A stretch of 64,000 nt of DNA, taken from contig NZ_JPIK01000021.1 in assembly GCF_000717475.1 (NCBI RefSeq), positions 1-64,000 of the forward strand. The letters are read 5' to 3'. The notes below the pieces were generated by a model. It was not told the DNA's origin. It searched no databases and worked only from the letters and a program-made list of their open reading frames with translations. Shown one piece after another: positions 8,499-16,963 of the stretch (its first letter is position 1; the number at the start of each line of letters is the position of its first letter). The stretch is from Desulfonatronum thiodismutans. GTDB lineage: Bacteria > Desulfobacterota > Desulfovibrionia > Desulfovibrionales > Desulfonatronaceae. The position numbers were made by a program, and so were the translations under genes.

Positions 8499-9215
8499 AT
8501 GACGGTGTTGCAAAGGAAGACGGTGGGGGCTGGTTTGCTGAGTTTGGCCTTGATTTTGGGAACGTGGATCTCGCCCGGCCCGGTCTTTGGCAGTAAATAT
8601 CCGGCTGAGATAGAGAACCTGCCGCCCATTACCATCGTCAAGAACGGCCAGACGCGACAATTGGCCTTGACCGATGTTTTCGAGTTTTACGGCAACAGCT
8701 GCATGAGTTCGTCATCGGCCTTTCTGGCAACGAGTCATGGTTTGCGGGTGCTGTTCGGCGACGAGCCCGCGGATTTGGCGGACTTGGTGATCGTTACGCC
8801 GTCGGCGGGTGGAAGCATCGACTTTCTGGACCTGTTGATGCGCGACGACCCCAGGCAGCGGACCTGGCCGCCCGCCGGGATCAGCGGCGGCGCGGAGAAC
8901 TTCGTGTTCCAGTTCTACCGCAAGTCCACCATGCAGGGCGTGGTCGTCAAGTACAAGGACGGCTTGTGGCCCGCGGACTGGTTCGATCTGCGCGCCAAGC
9001 AGAAGGCCGGAACCATTACGGATGCCGAGCGACAGCGGCGCGTCGAGGCCCGCCGGCTTGTGCAGGATGTTTTTCCGACCATGGCCCCTGAAGATCTGTT
9101 CGAAACGTCCGACGTATTCACCTTTGTTTCCTGGGGGCATATCAACCCCGGCGAACTGGACAGGCTTGGCCGGGAACAGCGCCGCGCTGCCCGGGCTCAG
9201 GCCGCGGAGCAATAG
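8499..9215 (+). CDS. Secreted FmdE-like paralogue with altered metal site
   Basis: Also exactly 238 residues, with an N-terminal signal sequence ending near PVFGS. It is a tandem duplicate of the preceding gene: TWPPAGISGGAENFVFQFYR and KSTMQGV are almost the same in both. The motif is FEFYGNSCMS, so the His is replaced by Tyr and Cys-Pro by Cys-Met, which should weaken or change metal binding. AAAGGAG lies 8 nt before the ATG at 8499. About 90 bp separate the two genes, and the first prepilin gene follows after 138 bp, so they may form one transcript. Confidence 0.75.
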   Translation: MTVLQRKTVGAGLLSLALILGTWISPGPVFGSKYPAEIENLPPITIVKNGQTRQLALTDVFEFYGNSCMSSSSAFLATSHGLRVLFGDEPADLADLVIVTPSAGGSIDFLDLLMRDDPRQRTWPPAGISGGAENFVFQFYRKSTMQGVVVKYKDGLWPADWFDLRAKQKAGTITDAERQRRVEARRLVQDVFPTMAPEDLFETSDVFTFVSWGHINPGELDRLGREQRRAARAQAAEQ

Positions 9216-9353
9216 GCGGCCTGAAAGAGAAAAGTTTCGAAAAACGGTATCGGCCGGTGCGGGACTGGCGATGAAGAGGCAACGATTTCTATCAAGCGGC
9301 TGCGCCGTGGTCCGTGGGGGATCGACGCGGAAGCACGGAAACGGAGGTTTGTC

Positions 9354-10523
9354 ATGACAGGCTTGAGGAAGCGGTACAGGCGAGGAGAGCAGGGCTTCAC
9401 CCTGCTGGAAATCCTGGTGGTGGTGGCTATCATGGGCTTTTTGGTGGCCATGGTCGCGCCGCGGTTCGCGGGGGTCACCGAAGGGACGGTTCAGGTTGTC
9501 GGCGACACCAGCAAGAGCAGGGGAGACCAGATGATTTCGGCGTTCTATGAGCAAAAAAGCCGTTATCCCAGTGGACTGGTCAATCTGGTGATGACCGATG
9601 GTGATACTTTGGCGGATGCCCGCTACCAGATCCCCTACGTGGACAACGAGGATCCCGGAGACGGGCCCGAGGTGCTGCGCTTCAACCACAACAACAACCA
9701 CAAGTTCATGATCCATATTCTGAACGATGCCGAGGCAAAAGAACTGCGCAACCTGGGCGTCAGCCGGATGTACAACCTGAACCAGTACGGCGAAGTTTTG
9801 GGGTCGTCTTGGAATGGGAGTACTGTTGAGGCCGGGGACACGGTGGGAAGGAGAGCTGATGCCACTCATACCGAGCGAACTTACAATTGGAATAATGTTG
9901 AAGTGGTTGCGGAAAATGCCAAGCGACCGCACATGGAGGCCGTGGTGCCGCGTGAAGGCGTGGGCGTGGCCATGTCCATAGTCGGGTTCGAGGCGGATGA
10001 CGCCACGGAATTCTTATATGTCGGTGCTCCCCGTCCGCCGTCCGCTCCCCGCGCGGACAGTTTCGGGCGTATCGTGTTCGGGCTGGGACCGGAAACCGAA
10101 CTGGTCACCAGCGGCATGGCCTCCAATGCCGGCCGCACCCCGGTGGCCACCACCACGGAAAACTACACCTGGGACGGCTACTACATCCTCATGCCCCGGC
10201 TGACAGCCACTTCCGAGCGGCTCAAGGCGGCCACGTTCGCCAATATCGTGGACACCAACTCCGCACGGAACCTCCCGGCCAACTTTAATGATCCCGCAAA
10301 CCCCAACCGCGGGCAGATCGTTGCCGTGGGCTATCCCGCCGGGACAAATTTGACAGCCGGAGAGATTGTTAACGGTCCCGGCGTGATCCAGGATGGTGTC
10401 GCCCAGTACGCCAAGCGGGTCGTTGATCTGCTGGAACCCCACGCGACCTGGGATTTCGCTTCCATGCCCACGGAGCAGGATTTGCGCTGGAGCTTGGTTT
10501 TTAACGTGAGTGAGTTGCCGTAA
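9354..10523 (+). CDS. Long type IV prepilin-like protein 1
   Basis: 389 residues. After a basic leader the class III signal GEQGFTLLEILVVV is followed by a hydrophobic helix, as in type IV pilins cleaved by PilD. The globular part is about twice the usual pilin length. It is paralogous to the protein at 10957-12012: both contain AEAKELR or DEAKELR followed by YNLN, an FGRIVFGLGP or LGRIMLGIGP block, and a YYILMPRL or YNVLLPRL block. GGAGG precedes the ATG by 6 nt. Whether it is a pilus subunit or a tip or adhesin component is not clear. No prepilin peptidase gene lies in the window. Confidence 0.88.
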   Translation: MTGLRKRYRRGEQGFTLLEILVVVAIMGFLVAMVAPRFAGVTEGTVQVVGDTSKSRGDQMISAFYEQKSRYPSGLVNLVMTDGDTLADARYQIPYVDNEDPGDGPEVLRFNHNNNHKFMIHILNDAEAKELRNLGVSRMYNLNQYGEVLGSSWNGSTVEAGDTVGRRADATHTERTYNWNNVEVVAENAKRPHMEAVVPREGVGVAMSIVGFEADDATEFLYVGAPRPPSAPRADSFGRIVFGLGPETELVTSGMASNAGRTPVATTTENYTWDGYYILMPRLTATSERLKAATFANIVDTNSARNLPANFNDPANPNRGQIVAVGYPAGTNLTAGEIVNGPGVIQDGVAQYAKRVVDLLEPHATWDFASMPTEQDLRWSLVFNVSELP

Positions 10524-10594
10524 GGCCTGGGATATAGTGCTGAGGACTGAAACCTGAAAAGATAGAGATTAGGTTGAGGGTTGAGGCCTGAAAA

Positions 10595-10684
10595 GTGTGG
10601 ATGATTTGAAATTGTGATGGAGAACGAGGTTTGGCGGGATGAAACAGCGGATTATCATTATACCGGAAACCAACTTCAGGTTTC
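10595..10684 (+). repeat. 90-bp direct repeat, copy 2
   Basis: Second copy of the element at 7553-7645, again with GAGGGATGAGACC-type sequences on both sides (about 10540-10590 and 10672-10730). It lies in the leader region of the second prepilin gene. Confidence 0.75.
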
Positions 10685-10732
10685 AACCCTCAAGTTTCAG
10701 GTTTCAGCCCTCAGCCCTTTCTTTTCATCCCT

Positions 10733-10786
10733 AAAGGAGGTGATGCCGACCAAGTAAAACGCTTCCCCTGTCGCGGCGAGGGACCG
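10733..10786 (+). promoter_or_regulatory. Perfect anti-SD match with minimal ORF and hairpin (STAB-SD-like leader)
   Basis: AAAGGAGGTGAT (10733-10744) matches the complement of the 16S rRNA 3' end over 12 nt. An ATG overlaps it and opens a four-codon frame (MPTK, stop at 10755-10757), but only 2 nt separate GGAGG from the ATG, poor for initiation. A CTTCCCC/GGGGAG stem follows. It lies about 215 nt ahead of the pilin start. Such sites can protect mRNA 5' ends, as known for cry3A. That role here is inference. Confidence 0.45.
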
Positions 10787-10816
10787 GAAGGGGAGAGTTG
10801 GTGGGGAGGATTTGAG

Positions 10817-10834
10817 TACGTCAGGGATGACGTA
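10817..10834. promoter_or_regulatory. Inverted repeat, possible operator
   Basis: TACGTCA and TGACGTA, separated by four bases, form a perfect 7-bp inverted repeat in the pilin leader, with no T-run after it. Its role is unknown. Confidence 0.35.
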
Positions 10835-10956
10835 GGCGGGGATTCTCTTCACCGGCCTGGAAGATTCGAGTTCGTGGTTATTTTGTTTCGCGGTAGACTC
10901 TGGGGGTGAGTTGCTGCTCCATTCAAACCCTCATTATTGAATACGGAGTAAACCAA

Positions 10957-12012
10957 ATGTTGAAACGGAAAATGAACCGGAAAAAAGGACAGCAGGGCTT
11001 CACCCTATTGGAAATCCTGGTGGTCGTGGCCATCATGGGCTTCCTGGTCGCCATGGTCGCCCCGCGCTTCGCGGGCATCACCGACGGCACCATCGACGTG
11101 GTGTGCGACACGAACCAGCAGCGGATGATCTCAGCCCTGTCCGCGTATAGTGAACAGAAAGGCAGACTGCCCGGCGGCATGGTCAACCTAGTGGATGAAT
11201 CTGATGATGGTGCTGCATACTTCCGGCCTACCCACACAGGCGAACTGGAATACCCGGACGAGGGCCAGGCCACATTCTTCGAGGAGTTCTTTGATCGCAA
11301 CCTGTTCCAGGTGCATATCCTGGACGAGGATGAGGCGAAAGAACTGCGCGCCATGGGCATCGGCTCTGTGTACAACCTGAATGCCTACAACTATGAGGGT
11401 ACAATCGGTAGCCATACTAACGCCTATGCTGCGGATGATCCCGTTGCTGAAGGCGACCGGGAGTCCACCCTGCGTCGTGTTGGAGTTTCCGAAGGCCTGG
11501 GCGTGCTCATGGTCGGCATGGGTGCTGAAGATGTAGATGCCGACCTGACCGGCCCCGGCGTGGTTACGACTGCCGGCGTTCTTAATTCTGACTACGACGA
11601 ATGGGGCAACCCGGATTGGCTCGGCCGCATCATGCTGGGCATCGGCCCGGATTCCGACCTGATCAAGGAAGGCATGATCTCCGCTGCCGGCTTGTGCCCC
11701 GGCGGGATCAACAAAGACGATGTGCATTGGAACAACTACAACGTGCTCCTGCCTCGCCTGGAAGCCACCGTTGCTCGCTACGACGACGACATGATGACCT
11801 ACCTGTTCGCCAAGGCCAACGGCGGCTCCTATCGTGAGTTCGACCTGAAAGAAGCCCAGGCTGGCTACATGTTCATCACCCAATGCCCGGAAGGCCATCG
11901 TTTCGCCACGGCTGAGGAGTTCGAGGAATGGGCGATCTACGCCGCCGCTGACGATACTGAAGCTGCCCGCACAGCCGCTGAAGAAGCTTTGGAAGAATTC
12001 TTCGAAGACTAG
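10957..12012 (+). CDS. Long type IV prepilin-like protein 2, probable major pilin
   Basis: 351 residues with the prepilin signal KGQQGFTLLEILVVVAIMGF after a strongly basic leader. The start is the ATG at 10957, with GGAG 8 nt upstream. Paralogue of the previous gene with an acidic, Ala-rich C-terminus (TAAEEALEEFFED). Its codon usage is regular, it has its own elaborate leader, and it is the only pilin gene here followed by a strong terminator. Together these suggest it is the most highly expressed of the three. The length is well above the 130-180 residues usual for type IVa pilins. Confidence 0.88.
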   Translation: MLKRKMNRKKGQQGFTLLEILVVVAIMGFLVAMVAPRFAGITDGTIDVVCDTNQQRMISALSAYSEQKGRLPGGMVNLVDESDDGAAYFRPTHTGELEYPDEGQATFFEEFFDRNLFQVHILDEDEAKELRAMGIGSVYNLNAYNYEGTIGSHTNAYAADDPVAEGDRESTLRRVGVSEGLGVLMVGMGAEDVDADLTGPGVVTTAGVLNSDYDEWGNPDWLGRIMLGIGPDSDLIKEGMISAAGLCPGGINKDDVHWNNYNVLLPRLEATVARYDDDMMTYLFAKANGGSYREFDLKEAQAGYMFITQCPEGHRFATAEEFEEWAIYAAADDTEAARTAAEEALEEFFED

Positions 12013-12059
12013 GCTGGATATAGACCTGACCTAATCCTCCATTCCAACCTTCAACCCCG

Positions 12060-12093
12060 CGGGAGGAGCTTTCCGGCTCCTCCCGTGGATTTT
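12060..12093 (+). terminator. Rho-independent terminator after pilin gene
   Basis: A perfect stem (CGGGAGGAG and CTCCTCCCG, 8-nt loop CTTTCCGG) is followed by TGGATTTT. It lies 47 bp after the pilin stop codon. Confidence 0.8.
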
Positions 12094-12204
12094 GAAAATG
12101 ACTTGCTTTTATCTTTGCATGCCACCCAAGAGGGGGATTGTTCGCCTCGTTCACCTCGTACGAGTCCTCCAAGCGGTTTCTCCTTCTTGGGTGAGATGAA
12201 GAGA

Positions 12205-12342
12205 TAGGGCTGAAAAGATAGGGCTGAGGGCTGAAACCTGAGACCTGAAGAAAAGATAGGGCGGAGGGATGAGGGAATGGAGCAGGGGGGCGCGCGTAGG
12301 AATTTCAGGTTTCAGCCCTCAGGTTTCAGCCCTTTTTTTAAC
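12205..12342. repeat. Inverted pair of GAGGGATGAGACC-type tracts
   Basis: GGGCTGAAACCTGA-type sequence at about 12205-12275 is repeated in reverse at about 12302-12335 (TTTCAGGTTTCAGCCC) and is followed by seven T residues, so the region can fold into a terminator-like hairpin. Just upstream, CACCCAAGA (about 12123) and TCTTGGGTG (about 12185) form a separate inverted repeat. An AACGAAGAAC tract runs into the next start codon. Confidence 0.65.
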
Positions 12343-12371
12343 AACGAACGAAGAACGACGAACATACCAAC

Positions 12372-14621
12372 ATGAAACCCAACGGCTTCACCCTCCTGGA
12401 AGTCCTCGTCGTGGTCGGAATCATGGGCCTTATGGCGGCCATGATCTGGCCCATGCGGGGGACTTTGGACGACTCGCAGCGGGAGCGGGTGACCACCGAG
12501 AAAATGGACTCCATCGTTGAAGCCATACTCGGACATGATCAGGTCAAGGATCCGTACGACATGAGTCGGATTATTGGCGGGTATGTAGGGGATATGGGGG
12601 AGTGGCCGGATTTGTATGAGCCGGGGGGCTCGGGCCTGGGAGGCGTGCGTGGAGCATTTAACGAGGCCGGGCGCTTCCAATGGCTACCGTTCCAGAAAGT
12701 GTCCGACACAAAGAAGGAAAGTCTGGGCCAGCCCAGAGGGCTGTGGACCAGGTATCTCACTGATAAGACTTCGCCGGATATCACAGGCGACGACTGGAAA
12801 GGCCCCTACCTAACTCCGCCTGTGACCCGTAACCCGGCCCTGGGAAGGCACTATGCCAAGAATCAGGCGGAATACGAGGGATTATATCCAACGGACCGTG
12901 AATATTTTCACCTCCTGCAAGGTAATGAACAGCTCACGGACGGTTGGAACCGGGCGTTTCGGTTTTTTATTACGGATAACGGCGAAACATTCTGCATTGT
13001 CTCACTGGGGCCGCGCGGATTTGGGTACGAGGATGATGGTTATGGGCAGGACTGCGACCCGGATTCCTCAGAAAACCAGGGCAAGATTGTCAGGGCGTTG
13101 CATAAGAGCGACTGGAAGGCGGTAAAGACCCATTCCTCCCGCCGGAGCAGCGTTACCACCAAACTGATATTTCTCACCGAAGACCGAATCGAACAAAACA
13201 TCGTCCGCGCCCTGATCGGCGAATCCCCGTCCGGCCCGAATACAGGGTATACCGGGGATCTGCTGGATTGGCCGGAGCTGTTTAATTATGTGTGCAGGTT
13301 TGATCGGGATCCCAACAGTTTGGAGACAACCGGCGGTCACCCCTATCCCTGCGACGGAACTGTCTGCATGGAGGTCGGTGGCACAAACGAGTGGGAAGTG
13401 CAGCCCGGCGAGGTCCGTGACGAGAACGGTGACATCCTCAGCGGCAGTTATGTTCGGGGTACTGCAGGCAGTATAGAGAGCCGAAATTGCCTGCGAGTGG
13501 AAGGGGCGCTTCAATGCACCAGCCAGAACAGTCAAACGGTGGGCTTTGATTGTGATCTCCCCAAGGGCATTTGGGAGCGTCAATGGCGTGATCCGAATTC
13601 TGCCACAACAGCCGACTACACCTACGGCCAACCCCGTGGAATGTGGGACAGGGAGAGTATCGAGGATCCAAGTTTACAGAGCACTGATAATGGCATTGGC
13701 TGGCGCACGCCGTACATCCCCAAACCCATAGATAATCATGCAAAGCTTGGACAGGCTGAACCTGAGGAGTACCTCTCCGATGCCTTTGAACAGCCCCTGC
13801 ACTTTTTCAACCTGGACAATAAGGACGCCTTCCTGATTCTGTCCGGCGGGGAGTCCGGCGGGTTCTTTTATGATTATGGGGGCCTCGGAGAAGTTTTTGA
13901 ATTCCCTCAAAGGACGTTCGATTATAGAGGGCTTGACCCGAATGAAAGTATTGCCAAACGCATTGAGCTGACTCAGGAATACCTGGAACGCAAAAAACAG
14001 AACTTCAAGATTGATGATTATAAGCCGGATTCAACAGAAAAAGTTGATACGCCGTCGGGTGCCGGCTTCTACGACAACACGGACAATATACTGCGGGTCG
14101 TTTATCGCGAAGAATGGGATCGCGGGTTTTTAACGGTGGATAATTTGTGGATTGATAATTTGAGCGCGTCAGACCTCAATAGTATTAAATGCAGGTTGTA
14201 CGGGGTGCTGGATTTGAATGGGGTTCCTCAAGGCGGTTTAGGTGATGGTTTTGTGGAGGTGGCTTGTGGAGGAGTTGGGGTAGCCACAGGTAATCCCGAT
14301 GAGTTTTATTGCAGTTTTAATACAGGTGTTCTTTACCAGCCCGGCGGCAGCGGCCCATATGCTTGGTTAATTGGGTATCGGCTTTATGGTTCGGCAATGT
14401 ATGTGAACGACGCAAATATTAGGGTTTTTCGCTACACTTCCGACAATAATGTTGGTGAACCCCTTCCAGGAACTGCTGTTACCGGCGGGAGGTATCTGGT
14501 TTGCGAATACAATGATGGCACTAATCAAAAACGGTGGGAAAAAATTATTCCCGCGTTTGGCCATCCCTCTAAGAAGGCAGAGATACAGAATTTGTATTTG
14601 GACGGGTCGCGGTTTTGGTAG
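12372..14621 (+). CDS. Giant prepilin-like protein with internal duplication
   Basis: 749 residues with an N-terminal class III signal (MKPNGFTLLEVLVVVGIMG) and a very large exported part. Residues about 41-222 and 269-505 are diverged copies of one module. EKMDSIVEAILG matches DRIEQNIVRALIG, GYVGDMGEWPDLYE matches GYTGDLLDWPELFN, GQPRGLW (119) matches GQPRGMW (419), and DGWNRAFRFF matches DAFEQPLHFF. The last 240 residues form a further unrelated region. No Shine-Dalgarno sequence is evident because the leader is an AACGAAGAAC repeat. Possible minor pilin or tip adhesin, by position and size. Confidence 0.85.
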   Translation: MKPNGFTLLEVLVVVGIMGLMAAMIWPMRGTLDDSQRERVTTEKMDSIVEAILGHDQVKDPYDMSRIIGGYVGDMGEWPDLYEPGGSGLGGVRGAFNEAGRFQWLPFQKVSDTKKESLGQPRGLWTRYLTDKTSPDITGDDWKGPYLTPPVTRNPALGRHYAKNQAEYEGLYPTDREYFHLLQGNEQLTDGWNRAFRFFITDNGETFCIVSLGPRGFGYEDDGYGQDCDPDSSENQGKIVRALHKSDWKAVKTHSSRRSSVTTKLIFLTEDRIEQNIVRALIGESPSGPNTGYTGDLLDWPELFNYVCRFDRDPNSLETTGGHPYPCDGTVCMEVGGTNEWEVQPGEVRDENGDILSGSYVRGTAGSIESRNCLRVEGALQCTSQNSQTVGFDCDLPKGIWERQWRDPNSATTADYTYGQPRGMWDRESIEDPSLQSTDNGIGWRTPYIPKPIDNHAKLGQAEPEEYLSDAFEQPLHFFNLDNKDAFLILSGGESGGFFYDYGGLGEVFEFPQRTFDYRGLDPNESIAKRIELTQEYLERKKQNFKIDDYKPDSTEKVDTPSGAGFYDNTDNILRVVYREEWDRGFLTVDNLWIDNLSASDLNSIKCRLYGVLDLNGVPQGGLGDGFVEVACGGVGVATGNPDEFYCSFNTGVLYQPGGSGPYAWLIGYRLYGSAMYVNDANIRVFRYTSDNNVGEPLPGTAVTGGRYLVCEYNDGTNQKRWEKIIPAFGHPSKKAEIQNLYLDGSRFW

Positions 14622-14637
14622 GTGCCAGTAGGCCTTT

Positions 14638-14779
14638 AACCCACCCCCGACCCCTCCCAGGAGGGGAGTGGATTGCGGATTCGCGGGTGTGTGGGCCTTT
14701 TTTCGATGCATATTGATAGAAGGATGCGGAGCACGGCGTAAATTCCCCTCCAGGGAGGGGTTAGGGTTAGGGGTGGGTT
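14638..14779. repeat. BIME-like array, locus 2
   Basis: Two palindromic units facing each other (reverse 14638-14667, forward 14744-14779) with a spacer of the long class. The right-hand unit carries an extra TTAGGG duplication in its tail. Confidence 0.8.
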
Positions 14780-14828
14780 CAAACCCCGTGTTGCGCCGTC
14801 GATCAACCATAAAAAAGAGAGTATACTC

Positions 14829-15083
14829 ATGTATGACGTTCTGTATTTCGACAAAATGTTGACACCAAAGATTATTACTCTCGTCTATTGGTTACTGCTT
14901 TTCGTCGCAGTATTCAGTGGCTTGGGGTCAATGTTTGGAGGACATGAAGGGTTTACCGCTGGAAAGTTTCTTATGGGGTTGGTATATGCTGTTGGTGGAG
15001 CAATAGCCGCAAGAATCTGGTGTGAGCTGATGATTGTTTTGTTCAAAATGAATGAGGCGCTTCAGGAATTGCGTCAGAAGTAA
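14829..15083 (+). CDS. DUF4282 membrane protein
   Basis: 84 residues with two hydrophobic helices (IITLVYWLLLFVAVFSGLG and GLVYAVGGAIAARIW). The second helix is followed by CELMIVLFKMNEAL, matching the DUF4282 pattern of a helix followed by Glu and a conserved amphipathic tail. Function unknown; small membrane proteins of this family occur in many bacteria. Translation probably starts at the ATG at 14829 behind a weak AGAGAG. Codon usage is more AT-rich than that of its neighbours. It lies between repeat loci and may not belong to the pilus machinery. Confidence 0.75.
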   Translation: MYDVLYFDKMLTPKIITLVYWLLLFVAVFSGLGSMFGGHEGFTAGKFLMGLVYAVGGAIAARIWCELMIVLFKMNEALQELRQK

Positions 15084-15167
15084 TTCTAATAAACTCTAAT
15101 TCGTTTTGTCAGTCATCGTTTATAGTTTTTGAAGCTTGTATTTTTGTGGAGCAGTGGTGATTCGTGT

Positions 15168-15300
15168 ACCCACCCCCGGCCCCTCCCTGGAGGGGAATGA
15201 TGCACAGCCAGCTCGAACAACCACTCAGCCCTTTCTCTCAACAAACAAAGAACGAAGAACGATGAACGAAGAACGATGAACAACGAACAACAAGCATTTA
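15168..15300. repeat. Single palindromic unit plus AACGAAGAAC tract
   Basis: One reverse-oriented unit (15168-15197) without a partner, then a 60-bp run of GAACGAAGAAC-type repeats (15241-15300) that leads up to the pilM-pilN gene. Confidence 0.75.
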
Positions 15301-15364
15301 CCAAACGAACAAACACCACACTTGGCATCGTCGGCGTTCCAAGGGTGAAGATAGAAAAATCACT

Positions 15365-16963
15365 GTGTTTTTCAAACTGAAAAAGTCTCGCATTTCCCCC
15401 TCCAAAATCGGTCGTCCGAGTTTCTCCAGGCTCCTGTCCCGCCTGCCCATGCCCGGCACCTTGTGTCTGGGCGTGGAGTATGTGGAAGACGAGGTTCGGG
15501 CGGCTTTGGTTCGGGCCAAGGGTCGGGAGCGGGAGATTATGGAGTTCGTGGCGGTCAAGGCACCGGAAGCCGGTGATGATCTGCCGGGCATCGCCCAGCT
15601 CCAGGAAATCCGCAACCGCCTGAACTGCAAACAAAACATCCAGACCGTGTTCGTCACGCCTCTGGCCCGGTTGGTAGTCCTGCCCATGAACCGGGAGCGG
15701 GTTCTGAGCATGCGCAGCCATTTGCTGACCGAGGCCGTGAAGTGGGAGGCCGAGACGTATACCGGCGTTCCCGGGCACCAGTCCCTGGCCGGGGTGGAGG
15801 TGGAGAAGCTCCGTGTGGAGCCGGGGCAAATCCGGGAAGAGCTTGAAGAGATCATGGTCCAGGTGGCCGTGCTGGAACAGAACATTTACCGGGCTGCCAG
15901 GGAGCGTTTCCGGATGGCCGGGTTGAAGCTGGCCCGGGTTTATCCCGGCGAGGTCTGCTTTCATGTGCCCTTGTTGTATCAGCACGAAGAGTCGGACCGG
16001 GGCGTGCTGGAAATCGGCGCGGCCTCCTCGGGGTTCGCTCTGCTACGAGGCGGCTCGACCCTGGCCATCAACGCCATGAACGTCACGGCGGAGATGATCC
16101 GGGCGCACCTGGACGGGCGGACCATGACGGACCTGGAAGACAGCTTGCGCTTCAATTTCGGACAGGCGCCGGGGCCGCTGCCCGTGGCTCTGACCGGGGT
16201 CGGGGCCATGGATCATCGGATCGTGGCCTTTCTGCGCACCCTGGCTCCTACTGGAGTTGAACCGGTGCTTTTGCAACGCACCTCCGGCCTGACCGCGGCG
16301 GGCTCGGAAGAAGGGCCGATGTTCGCCACGGCCGCGGGCGCGGCCATGCGCGAGTTGGGCGGCAAAGGCATGCAGGCCATCGGCATTTCCGACGCCGTGC
16401 CCCCGGCGGTGCGCATCCGGCAGAGCATCTACCTGATGCCCTTGGCCGCGGCCTCGTTTCTCTTCGTGGTTCTGCTGGGGCACAATCTGCTGATGCGCTA
16501 TCAGGAAAGTGATCTGTCAGAGCGGCGCCGGGACATCGAGGCCCAGCTCTCCGAGCGCAAGAAGGAGCACGACGAGGTCAAGCGTCTGGAAGGCGACATT
16601 CAGAAAGTCGAGGAACAGGTCAGGGAGCTGCGGCGGCAGGTGGCCTATGTCAGGGACGAGTGGGACAAGCCCTTACGGGATCGCATCAAATTGTACGAGG
16701 CGTTGATTCTTCATCTTCCCATGACCGTGGCCTTGTCCGACGTCCGTGAAAACCAGCGCGAGCCGGGGCGGATATTTGTATCCGGCGAGGCCGTTTCCGC
16801 TTCCGCGATTCTCGAATACGCGCTGCGATTGCGGGAGGACGCCGGGCTGTCCGTGGTCGTGCGACGTCTGGAGCCGCAACAGCAGGCGCGAGGCAAGGGC
16901 GCGTCCCATCGGTTCGAAATGCACCTGGAGGCGGGAAGTGGCTCGAAAGCTGACCAAACTTGA
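15365..16963 (+). CDS. PilM-PilN fusion protein of type IV pilus assembly
   Basis: 532 residues. Residues about 30-345 resemble the actin-like cytoplasmic ATPase PilM (LCLGVEYVEDEVRAALV, a VLEIGAASSGFALL phosphate-type loop, TAAGAAMRELG). One membrane helix at 353-376 is followed by a coiled coil (380-430) and a PilN-type periplasmic domain (LYEALILHLPMTVALSDV). PilM and PilN are normally separate partners that bind each other; here one chain holds both. The start is a GTG at 15365, and an internal ATG at codon 29 is possible. The 3' end overlaps pilO by 26 bp. Confidence 0.85.
   Translation: MFFKLKKSRISPSKIGRPSFSRLLSRLPMPGTLCLGVEYVEDEVRAALVRAKGREREIMEFVAVKAPEAGDDLPGIAQLQEIRNRLNCKQNIQTVFVTPLARLVVLPMNRERVLSMRSHLLTEAVKWEAETYTGVPGHQSLAGVEVEKLRVEPGQIREELEEIMVQVAVLEQNIYRAARERFRMAGLKLARVYPGEVCFHVPLLYQHEESDRGVLEIGAASSGFALLRGGSTLAINAMNVTAEMIRAHLDGRTMTDLEDSLRFNFGQAPGPLPVALTGVGAMDHRIVAFLRTLAPTGVEPVLLQRTSGLTAAGSEEGPMFATAAGAAMRELGGKGMQAIGISDAVPPAVRIRQSIYLMPLAAASFLFVVLLGHNLLMRYQESDLSERRRDIEAQLSERKKEHDEVKRLEGDIQKVEEQVRELRRQVAYVRDEWDKPLRDRIKLYEALILHLPMTVALSDVRENQREPGRIFVSGEAVSASAILEYALRLREDAGLSVVVRRLEPQQQARGKGASHRFEMHLEAGSGSKADQT

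Noticed and set aside
9216..9353. Possible c-di-GMP riboswitch in the leader of the first prepilin gene
   Set aside because: The conserved GEMM blocks were not found. The region has no clear paired core.
10595..10684. Possible sigma54 promoter (GG-N10-GC) for the pilin gene
   Set aside because: The spacing is 9 in this copy and 10 in the other, and the flanking consensus bases are absent.
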